Assembly (NCBI GenBank): GCA_964389475.1
Contig: CAYMFD010000012.1
Location: 1-56,817 of the forward strand
From: CAYMFD01 sp964389475
Lineage (GTDB): Bacteria; Bacteroidota; Bacteroidia; Chitinophagales; Saprospiraceae
DNA: 56,817 bases
Direction: 5' to 3'
The notes beneath the pieces were generated by a model. It did no database searches. It had not been told where the DNA came from and saw only the letters and a list, made by a program, of their open reading frames with translations. Position numbers and translations under genes: made by a program. How positions within the stretch are numbered: the stretch's first letter is position 1; every line of letters starts with the position of its first letter. This document shows positions 8,974-15,843 of the stretch, one piece after another.

Positions 8974-10473
8974 ATGACAAATGCAAAAGTGGGAATATGC
9001 GATATACAATTGTATGTGCCCAAGTTACACCTACCGATAGAGACCCTAGCGCAAGCACGGGATCTTGAGTATGCTAAGCTCAATAAGGGCCTAGGTCTTT
9101 ACAAAATGGCCATCCCGGACGTTCACGAGGATGCTGCTACTATGGCGGCGAATGCCGTACTACGACTGATCCAACGTAATGACCTCTCGCCACAGCAGAT
9201 AGGTCGTATCTACCTAGGTACAGAGTCGGCACTTGATGGCGCCAAACCCACCGCCACCTATGTCCTGGAGATGCTGAGGCGTAAGTTTAGAGATCAGCAC
9301 GGCGTCGACTGTTTCGATAATTGTGACGTGGTCGACCTGACATTTGCCTGCGTAGGTGGTGTGGATGCCCTGCATAATACGCTAGACTGGGTACGAGGAG
9401 GTAGTGATCGTATCGGGATCGTGGTCACTTCTGATTTTGCCAAATACGAGCTAGCCTCAGGTGGGGAGTATACCCAAGGTGCTGGCGCAGTGGCCATGCT
9501 GGTCAAGCATGATCCACGGCTATTAGTGATCCACGATACCTTTGGTGTGGGCACTAGAGGAGTGCATGACTTTTATAAGCCTCGTCGGACCTTTGATAAA
9601 AAGCAACTCATCGAGGAGGTATTGCAACTGGCTGGTATAGATAATCTTACGTCTGATGAGGTGCTGTCTAAACTGCCCGATACACTAGAAGTCAGTGGCT
9701 TACTAGACGACAACGACGAGATCGTGCAAGTCTATAAAGAGACGCCGGTCTTCGATGGTCAATACTCTAACTGGACTTACGGAAACCGAATCAGAGAAGC
9801 CTACCAGCACTACTGTAAGCTTGCCGGTGCAGATCATGATGTAATACTTGATTGGGATCGTATCATTTTTCACCTACCATATGCATTTCATGGTAAGCGT
9901 ATAGCAGCAGAACTCTTCATGATGGCCATGAAAGCGGCAGGAAAGTGGGACAGTTTTGCAGAGGCGTTAGACCCAGAGCCTGAGCGATCAGCTTTTGCCT
10001 CCGATGAGGAGTACGAGAAGGCTGCCTCCTACTACTTGCGATCAATAACTAAGACGGACGTCTACCGAGCATTTGTCAATGAAAAGCTTGAGAAAGCACA
10101 GAGAGCATCGTCTTCTGTAGGTAATATGTACGCCTGCTCGATCTTTCTGGCATTGATGAGTACCCTGGAGGTGGACCTGCAAGCCTACGAAGACTTGGCG
10201 GGTAAGGACCTAGGCTTTGTGGGCTATGGCAGTGGTTCTAAGTCCAAAGTCTTTGTAGGTACCGTACAGCCTGGGTGGCAGTCGGTCGTCGAGCACTTTG
10301 GGGTTTTCGATACCTTATCAGAGAGTCAGGCCATTACTTATGAGACTTATGAGCAGCTACATAGAGGTCAGTTATCGCAATGCGTACGGCCTGCCAGTGG
10401 TGAGTTCGCAATAGAGCGAATAGGTACTGAAGGCACCCGACAAGGAGCTCGATACTACCACTGGGTAGACTAA
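8974..10473 (+). CDS. Hydroxymethylglutaryl-CoA synthase family protein (mevalonate pathway)
   Basis: 499 residues. The family condenses acetyl-CoA with acetoacetyl-CoA to HMG-CoA, the committed precursor of mevalonate-derived isoprenoids. Conserved segments are visible: HEDAATMAANA (51-61, catalytic Glu region), DLTFACVGGVDAL with nucleophile Cys126, SGGEYTQGAGAVAMLV, and FHLPYAFHGKR with the catalytic His near 300. About 45 residues (roughly 208-256, a charged helical stretch) stand between YKPRRTF and the conserved PVFDGQYSN, longer than in the usual 380-460-residue enzymes. It stands alone; no other mevalonate gene is adjacent. Confidence 0.9.
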   Translation: MTNAKVGICDIQLYVPKLHLPIETLAQARDLEYAKLNKGLGLYKMAIPDVHEDAATMAANAVLRLIQRNDLSPQQIGRIYLGTESALDGAKPTATYVLEMLRRKFRDQHGVDCFDNCDVVDLTFACVGGVDALHNTLDWVRGGSDRIGIVVTSDFAKYELASGGEYTQGAGAVAMLVKHDPRLLVIHDTFGVGTRGVHDFYKPRRTFDKKQLIEEVLQLAGIDNLTSDEVLSKLPDTLEVSGLLDDNDEIVQVYKETPVFDGQYSNWTYGNRIREAYQHYCKLAGADHDVILDWDRIIFHLPYAFHGKRIAAELFMMAMKAAGKWDSFAEALDPEPERSAFASDEEYEKAASYYLRSITKTDVYRAFVNEKLEKAQRASSSVGNMYACSIFLALMSTLEVDLQAYEDLAGKDLGFVGYGSGSKSKVFVGTVQPGWQSVVEHFGVFDTLSESQAITYETYEQLHRGQLSQCVRPASGEFAIERIGTEGTRQGARYYHWVD

Positions 10474-10495
10474 GGAAGGCACGTGGCACAGGATA

Positions 10496-10660
10496 TAATA
10501 CCATTTCTACTATAAGGTTTCGCATTAGTTTTTGAGTTTATTCAAAATCAGATGAGTCAAAAAACGTAGTGGTAGCCGTAGCTACCACGAGGCTTTTTGG
10601 CGAAATATGATGAAGAATAAGGCAAAAAATAAGTGAAATTCTGTAGCAGAAATGGTATAA
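10496..10660. repeat. 165-bp imperfect palindromic element (MITE/REP-like)
   Basis: The left arm (10496-10576) aligns over its length with the reverse complement of the right arm (10581-10660), at roughly 65-70% identity by eye. Both arms open with T(A/T)ATACCATTTCT and end with GTGGTAGC around the loop CGTA. The right arm recurs exactly at 1-55. TA dinucleotides flank the tips. This is the layout of a short palindromic mobile or REP-like element sitting between two convergent genes. Confidence 0.75.
10558..10598. terminator. Bidirectional rho-independent terminator at the centre of the palindrome
   Basis: The 8-bp stem GTGGTAGC-CGTA-GCTACCAC (10569-10588) is preceded by AAAAAA and followed by GAGGCTTTTT. 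It can terminate the HMG-CoA synthase transcript on the plus strand and, by symmetry, minus-strand transcription. Confidence 0.75.
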
Positions 10661-10665
10661 ATGGT

Positions 10666-10697
10666 AAGGTCCACACCTCCTTTGAGGCGTGGACCTT
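10666..10697. terminator. Perfect hairpin after the VWA gene
   Basis: AAGGTCCAC and GTGGACCTT pair over 9 bp, with an inner CCTC-CTTT-GAGG stem, 45 bp past the stop of the minus-strand VWA gene. The T tract after it on the minus strand is weak, so it may be a processing or stability hairpin acting with the neighbouring terminator. Confidence 0.5.
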
Positions 10698-10741
10698 TGC
10701 TAAAGATAGTCCCTCCATTAGCACCGTTGATTGCAGTGTGA

Positions 10742-12748
10742 TCACAGTGCATCTGCAAAGGCGAGGTCGATCATCGTACGTAAGTCGCTGACCTCGTCAC
10801 CTCTGAGGGGGCGAAGGAGTTTCTGGAGTTTTTTCTTTTCTACCAGGTCTAGATACTCGCTATCTCGCAAGTACATGCCTAGGGCAGCGGCAGATGTCGC
10901 CAGTCGGGTGTTGTCAGTATGCTTGTCCGTCTGCTTGCTGTAGGCTACGACGTGTTCGACTTTCCTAGAGTCCTTTTGGCCAGGTACCTTATAGCGAAAC
11001 TTAATCGTAGCTAACTCTTTTGCAGATCCACTACTGCCTGCTGGTTGGTACTTGAGCGGATCTACATCTATGGCAGTCGCATCGTCCTCCGTCGTCAAGG
11101 TTATCTCGTATATGGCGGTGACGGTGTGCTCTAGACCGATCTCTCCCGCATCCTTGGTGTCATCGTTAAAGTCTTGGTCATCGAGGAGCCTCGTCTCGTA
11201 GCCAACTAGCCTGTACGTCTCTACAGTGGCGGGGTTAAACTCTATCTGTAGTTTGACATCGTTGGCGACCGCATACAGGGTGCCGAGCATTTCTTGGGCT
11301 AGCACTTTTCTGGCAGCTCGCATATCATCGATATAGGCTGCATTGCCATTGCCCTTATCGGCAAGGACTTGCATCTTGGCATCCTGGTAGTTACCCGTGC
11401 CAAAACCTAGTACGGATAGGTAGATACCTGTTTTACGTTTCTCGGTGATCAAGTCTTCTAGGCCTCGGTCATGACTTACACCTACGTTAAAGTCACCATC
11501 GGTACAGAGGATGACCCGATTATTGCCCTCCTCAGTATAGTGTGCTTGTGCTAGGTCGTAGGCGGTCATGATGCCTTGGGCACCAGCAGTACTACCTCCA
11601 GCTCCTAGGCCGTCTATTACGTCGATGATCTTTGTTCTATCTGAGATGGCGGTTGGCTGGAGGGCCACACCACTGTAGCCAGCGTAGGTCACGATCGATA
11701 CCTTATCGTTAGGTCGCAACTGCCCGAGGAGTAGCTTGAGGCTTGACTTGACCAGTGGCAGTTTGTCGGCGCTTGACATGCTACCAGAGACGTCTATCAG
11801 GAAGACTAGGTTGGAGCTGGGTAGTTCGCTCTTGTCTACTTTTTTGGCCTGGAGTGCTACATGCAGTAGTCGACCAGACTCACTCCACGGGCAGTCGGTC
11901 GTCGTAGTATGCAATGCCACAGGATGCTCGTCACTGGGTCCTGCGTAGTCGTAGTCGAAGTAGTTGATCATCTCCTCGATCCTGACGGCATCTATCGGTG
12001 GTCGCTGGCCCATCTCTAGGTAGCGCCGAGCATTGGTATAGCTGGTCTTATCTACATCGATACTAAAGGTGGACAGCGGCTGTAGCCATGGCGATGTCGG
12101 AGCATTCTCCTCGTACTGCCTATAGTATTCTCGACTAGGGAGTGGCTGCTGTACCTGGTCTGTGTGGTGTTGTGTTATAGCAGTCCGTATACCATCGACA
12201 TGGTGGAGATCGTCACTCGACTGACGACCACTGTATCTACTAGCACCAGCTGAGGTTGCAGCTACGAGATTGAGGTTCTTTGACGGTATCGCCCGTATTT
12301 GTTTTGACTTGTTCTTATTGCGTTTGAATAGTCGCTTTCTCCTACTAGCAGTGACAGCAGAGCTCGTTGTGGTATTATCCAGCTCGATGAGGGGCACTTT
12401 GTATCCTGTGATGACCACTTCGTCGCACATGATGCCTTGCGTCATGCTTATGTTTACAGTGATAACCTGACCTGAGGGTGCTACGACGGACTCTACACGT
12501 TGTACGCTGTAGCCCACATAGCTTGCCTCTAAACTATAGGTGCCAGGCTTGCAATCGAGGTGGTAATTGCCGTCTAGGTCTGTCTCAGCACCAGCGACCG
12601 TTACGCCATTTTTCATAAGAGCTACGGTACCGAAAAGGATAGGCTCGCCAGTTGATTTGTCTATTATCTTGCCCTGGATGATTGATTGCGCTGAGCTTGC
12701 AAGTGTCCAAGCTATCAGCCCGATTGTAAGTAGTAATTGCTTCTTCAT
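10742..12748 (-). CDS. VWA-domain protein with carboxypeptidase regulatory domain (YfbK-like)
   Basis: 668 residues. A signal peptide (1-20, cut after SSA) is followed by a carboxypeptidase-D regulatory-like domain (about 23-105: GKIIDKSTGEPILFGTVAL ... VGYSVQRV). A low-complexity basic linker follows. Next come the von Willebrand N-terminal domain (SPWLQPLSTFSIDVDKTSY ... INYFDYDY), a VWA domain near 315-490 with the metal-binding MIDAS motif DVSGSMS, and a DUF3520-type C-terminal domain. This is the YfbK-like domain order, sometimes named Ca-activated chloride channel homologue without proof. It is probably an envelope adhesion or assembly factor. Two hairpins lie downstream. Confidence 0.87.
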   Translation of the reverse strand: MKKQLLLTIGLIAWTLASSAQSIIQGKIIDKSTGEPILFGTVALMKNGVTVAGAETDLDGNYHLDCKPGTYSLEASYVGYSVQRVESVVAPSGQVITVNISMTQGIMCDEVVITGYKVPLIELDNTTTSSAVTASRRKRLFKRNKNKSKQIRAIPSKNLNLVAATSAGASRYSGRQSSDDLHHVDGIRTAITQHHTDQVQQPLPSREYYRQYEENAPTSPWLQPLSTFSIDVDKTSYTNARRYLEMGQRPPIDAVRIEEMINYFDYDYAGPSDEHPVALHTTTTDCPWSESGRLLHVALQAKKVDKSELPSSNLVFLIDVSGSMSSADKLPLVKSSLKLLLGQLRPNDKVSIVTYAGYSGVALQPTAISDRTKIIDVIDGLGAGGSTAGAQGIMTAYDLAQAHYTEEGNNRVILCTDGDFNVGVSHDRGLEDLITEKRKTGIYLSVLGFGTGNYQDAKMQVLADKGNGNAAYIDDMRAARKVLAQEMLGTLYAVANDVKLQIEFNPATVETYRLVGYETRLLDDQDFNDDTKDAGEIGLEHTVTAIYEITLTTEDDATAIDVDPLKYQPAGSSGSAKELATIKFRYKVPGQKDSRKVEHVVAYSKQTDKHTDNTRLATSAAALGMYLRDSEYLDLVEKKKLQKLLRPLRGDEVSDLRTMIDLAFADAL

Positions 12749-13076
12749 AATCAGTACCTTTTTAATGATGTAAATGGCAGGTATCTGTATGAAGAGTCTC
12801 TACTAGTGTGTCCCTTAGTTGTGCCCTCACTACTTGTTCCCAGCTGTAAGTAAGGCGACAGAATGCAAGTGTCTTTCTGCCAAAACCTCGTATAGTCGCC
12901 TACGTACTGTGAAGTGTGGCATGGCGAGAGTGCAAATAAATGCGCGGTATTTCTACACAAAAGCAAAGCTCTAGTCGTTACCCTATAGCTCACGGAGTTG
13001 GTCGTGTATCTTTTGCAAAATTGGTTCTTTGAGCTTGTTTATTTTTTGAATCTATTAACACTAAATTTTTTCAACA
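12749..13076. other. Divergent intergenic region
   Basis: 328 bp between the VWA gene and the lipoprotein gene. It should hold both promoters. A candidate -7-like stretch, TATCTTTT, lies near 13006 on the plus strand. No gene is supported; an 80-codon minus frame here lacks a recognisable product. Confidence 0.35.
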
Positions 13077-13688
13077 ATGAGAGAGTATTTAAAGAAGTTT
13101 GTGATGTTAGGCCTCATCCTTGGGTCATTAGGATTATTTGCGACTAGCTGTAATGATGACGAAGATCCAGAAGAAGATACATGCGAAACGATGGACAATA
13201 CGGTATCACCAGATATCAACTACACCTGGGCGACGGACAATGGTAATCCCGATGTAGATGCATGGTTTGATGGCTTCGGTGGCTATATCACTACACGTAT
13301 CGACAATCCTGACCAGTCAGGTGTCAATGAGAGTTGCTACGTCATGGAGATCGTACGTGGTAATCCTTGTGAGGTATGGGGCGGTGCTGGCCAGGAGTTG
13401 GCTGGTCGTGTCAATTTTTCTAATCATCCGGGTACTATTTCCCTTGATGTATGGGGCGAGGCTACAGACGTAACATTAGTGTTTGAGAACAATCCTTTCC
13501 CAGAAAATGAGCCACTTATAGCTCGTACTGTAAACATGACTACGTCAAATGCATGGGAGACCCTTACGTTTGACTTTAGCGATGATGCTAGCGGTAATAC
13601 ATACGGTAACCTTATCCTGTATATCTCTAGAGATCAAGGAGACTGCATGGGTGAGACGTACTATGTAGATAATCTAAGACAAGGATAG
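13077..13688 (+). CDS. Surface lipoprotein with carbohydrate-binding-like fold, function unknown
   Basis: 203 residues. The lipobox LFATSC puts the acylated Cys at residue 25. It is followed at once by NDDEDPEED, an acidic stretch like the lipoprotein export signal that sends Bacteroidota lipoproteins to the cell surface. The rest is beta-rich with aromatic and Asp/Asn residues (YTWATDNGNPDVDAWFDGFGG ... ETLTFDFSDDASG ... YYVDNLRQG at the end), like the galactose-binding or carbohydrate-binding jelly-roll modules that end in a VDN-type strand. No enzyme motif was seen. A terminator follows within 65 bp, so it is monocistronic. Confidence 0.65.
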   Translation: MREYLKKFVMLGLILGSLGLFATSCNDDEDPEEDTCETMDNTVSPDINYTWATDNGNPDVDAWFDGFGGYITTRIDNPDQSGVNESCYVMEIVRGNPCEVWGGAGQELAGRVNFSNHPGTISLDVWGEATDVTLVFENNPFPENEPLIARTVNMTTSNAWETLTFDFSDDASGNTYGNLILYISRDQGDCMGETYYVDNLRQG

Positions 13689-13717
13689 GCACGAGCCACA
13701 TCCATTTATCAATATAT

Positions 13718-13752
13718 GGGGGTGCATCGCAAGGTGTCACCCCTTTTTTTAT
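13718..13752 (+). terminator. Rho-independent terminator
   Basis: GGGGTG pairs with CACCCC around a ~13-nt loop and is followed by seven T residues. It ends the lipoprotein transcript and abuts the stop of the convergent TMEM175-like gene. Confidence 0.7.
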
Positions 13753-13756
13753 TACT

Positions 13757-14374
13757 CTAATCGAAAATTCGTTTTTTCCAGTAACGATTAATAAGAGCAT
13801 CAAGAACAAAAATGAAGAGGAACATAAACCTGCTGATGTACATAGGTACGACCATTGCAGCTAATGCGGCAAACAACCAAACTACCATGACAGATCTACT
13901 CCGTAGTATGTAGTAACGATAGTGCTTCCTAGACATAGTGCCATCATGCAGCTTGTTTTTGTAGATATGCTTGATCAGTCCACTATTAAACAAGCCTATC
14001 AAGGCCACGTTGATAGCATACCACTGAAAGGCAGCGTTACTCACGAAGTTGTTGACATACAGCGAGGTGGAGAATGGCAGCAGTACCACAAAGAACAACA
14101 TCCATATCGTCAAGGCCATCATCTTCCCGTCGACCTCGGTGACGTGTCTATGGTTGCGGACATTAGATCGCCAAAACATCGCAATGACAAAGAAACTTAC
14201 CATGTAACCAATAAAGCCTGCGATTCTACTTTGAAAGATAGTGGAGAAAGTAACAGCGTCTGGATTTTTAAAAAGCGATGCAGATATGTCTAGTATCAAT
14301 ACTGTGAGAGCAATAGAAAAAACTGCATCTGTAAAGTTGTTGACTCGCTGTCGTTCATACTTTTCACTGATCAT
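13757..14374 (-). CDS. TMEM175-like potassium channel family membrane protein
   Basis: About 205 residues from the ATG at 14374. The frame extends upstream only through a TTG start, and the family motif lies at residues 8-15 of the shorter form. The signature RVNNFTDAVFSIALTVLIL matches the TM1 motif of bacterial TMEM175 channels (RxxxFSD, here FTD). Five or six hydrophobic segments follow, including GFIGYMVSFFVIAMFW and MMALTIWMLFFVVLLPF, as in one 6-TM repeat; bacterial homologues assemble as tetramers. Predicted role: K+ conductance across the inner membrane. It converges with the lipoprotein gene. Confidence 0.78.
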   Translation of the reverse strand: MISEKYERQRVNNFTDAVFSIALTVLILDISASLFKNPDAVTFSTIFQSRIAGFIGYMVSFFVIAMFWRSNVRNHRHVTEVDGKMMALTIWMLFFVVLLPFSTSLYVNNFVSNAAFQWYAINVALIGLFNSGLIKHIYKNKLHDGTMSRKHYRYYILRSRSVMVVWLFAALAAMVVPMYISRFMFLFIFVLDALINRYWKKRIFD

Positions 14375-14519
14375 GAGTGTAAGGTAGGCCCACCTGTGTG
14401 TAGTGGAGGAAATTAAAGTCAAGACTTTTGTAAAAGTGTCACAGATGCTGTCACAGCTTCGACCATTTCAGCATATTTTCGTTAAGCGAATCAATTAGAA
14501 AAGTTGGATCTAGTATAAT

Positions 14520-15044
14520 ATGGTATCGAGAGCTCTCTTACAGACAGTCACTACCCAGCAGGGTCAATCTCTTGACGACAAAAGTCGAATGGGTAGTGTT
14601 TTGCTTGTATTCTTACGTCATTTCGGTTGTGTTTTTTGCCGCGAGGCACTAAAGGATCTGTCCAAGAAGCGGAAGGATCTGGCCAGTCGCGGCGTCGAGG
14701 TTGTCTTTGTCCATATGTCAGATGATGAGACGGCTCAGGAGTACTTTGGCCGGTACGGTATAGCCGGCGTGGACTCTATCAGCGACCCTTCTTGCTCCCT
14801 ATATCAGCAGTTTGGTTTGATGAAAGGTCGTCCCGGTCAGCTATTCGGTCTTAAGAACTGGGTGCGAGGCTTTGAGGTCTTCGTTAAGGATCCTTCCATT
14901 GTATCTGTTAAGCAGATCGGTGATGGTTTTCAGATGCCAGGTGTCTTTCTCATCAAGGACAGCGAGGTCAAGCAGTCATTTATTCATAACTCCGCTGCCG
15001 ATAAGCCTGACTACGATGAGATTGTAGACTGCTGTGCGGCGTAG
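14520..15044 (+). CDS. Peroxiredoxin-like protein (AhpC/TSA_2, SelL-like)
   Basis: 174 residues, thioredoxin fold. The segment VLLVFLRHFGCVFCREAL holds Cys37 and Cys40 in a CxxC motif at the position of the redox site in AhpC-TSA_2 / PRXL2 / SelL proteins (the selenoprotein form has Sec at these places). Later segments EVVFVHMSDDETAQEYFGRY, DPSCSLYQQFGL and QMPGVFLI also fit the family. Predicted role: cytoplasmic thiol redox or peroxide reduction; substrate unknown. The ATG at 14520 sits just beyond a short AT-rich leader divergent from the TMEM175-like gene. Confidence 0.75.
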   Translation: MVSRALLQTVTTQQGQSLDDKSRMGSVLLVFLRHFGCVFCREALKDLSKKRKDLASRGVEVVFVHMSDDETAQEYFGRYGIAGVDSISDPSCSLYQQFGLMKGRPGQLFGLKNWVRGFEVFVKDPSIVSVKQIGDGFQMPGVFLIKDSEVKQSFIHNSAADKPDYDEIVDCCAA

Positions 15045-15306
15045 TGTAGCTAGATTGCTAAACAGATGTGGCTGACCTGCCTATTCTTGTTGAACTCTAG
15101 TTTATCGCTACATCTATTGCAGGTGATTTTTGGAACTATATCTCCTCAATATTCATTATCTTTATAGTGTCGCAGGTTTTGTCGAGCTTCTGTGGGGTTG
15201 ATTCAAGCCTCATTCTTGTGCTTGCGATTACTATCATTTTTATCATTTTTGATGGGTGAGCAGGTTGTGCAGTGATGCCGTCTGTGGATCTATCGCATTA
15301 CATTTT

Positions 15307-15762
15307 ATGGCAAAATCACAACAGACATTCGCGAAGAGCGAAAAAGAAAAGAAGAGAAGAAAAAAGAAGAAGGAGAAAGCCGAACGCAGAGAGCAGCGTA
15401 AACTTGAAAAAGAAGAACGCGGCAAACTGACATTCGAAGAGCAGATCCGCTATGTGGACTTCAATGGTAATCTCACAGAGACAATGCCTGATCCTGCTGA
15501 AAAGGTCGAGATCAAGGTAGAGAACATTATGCTAGGTGCAGCTCAGCGCGAAGAGGTAGAGGGCGAGAGAATCAGAAATGGTATCGTCAAGTTCTTCAAC
15601 CATGAGAAAGGCTACGGCTTCATCAATGATCTAGGATCACAGGACAGTATATTCGTCCATATCAATAACGCTTACCAAGAGATAGGCGAGAATGACAAAG
15701 TAACCTTTGAGGTAGAGTCTGGTCCTAAGGGTCCCGTAGCTGTCAAGGTAGTCAAGACGTAA
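15307..15762 (+). CDS. Cold-shock domain protein with lysine-rich N-terminal extension
   Basis: 151 residues from the ATG at 15307; an upstream in-frame start gives 17 extra residues that do not fit the family. The N-terminus MAKSQQTFAKSEKEKKRRKK is strongly basic and coiled-coil-like, as in the Bacteroidota CspA-like group. The C-terminal cold-shock domain (about 85-151) has RNP1-like KGYGFIND and RNP2-like SIFVHINN. Predicted role: RNA chaperone binding single-stranded nucleic acid, likely made in response to cold. The leader from the previous gene is ~260 bp, long enough for a 5' UTR that could fold with temperature, as in other cold-shock genes (inference). Confidence 0.88.
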   Translation: MAKSQQTFAKSEKEKKRRKKKKEKAERREQRKLEKEERGKLTFEEQIRYVDFNGNLTETMPDPAEKVEIKVENIMLGAAQREEVEGERIRNGIVKFFNHEKGYGFINDLGSQDSIFVHINNAYQEIGENDKVTFEVESGPKGPVAVKVVKT

Positions 15763-15784
15763 TCGTCTATCAAATACTAAATAT

Positions 15785-15825
15785 AAAAGGGTCAGCATCT
15801 CATATGAAGATGCTGACCCTTTTTC
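15785..15825. terminator. Strong bidirectional terminator
   Basis: The 11-bp stem GGGTCAGCATC / GATGCTGACCC has AAAA before it and TTTTT after it. It serves both the cold-shock gene and the convergent clpB gene. Confidence 0.9.
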
Positions 15826-15843
15826 TTGTGGTTACCTGTGTTA

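Noticed and set aside
10557..10745. 62-codon minus ORF over the palindrome
   Set aside because: It only translates the repeat and hairpins; no independent support.
12751..12993. 80-codon minus ORF before the VWA gene
   Set aside because: No family features, and it occupies the divergent promoter region.
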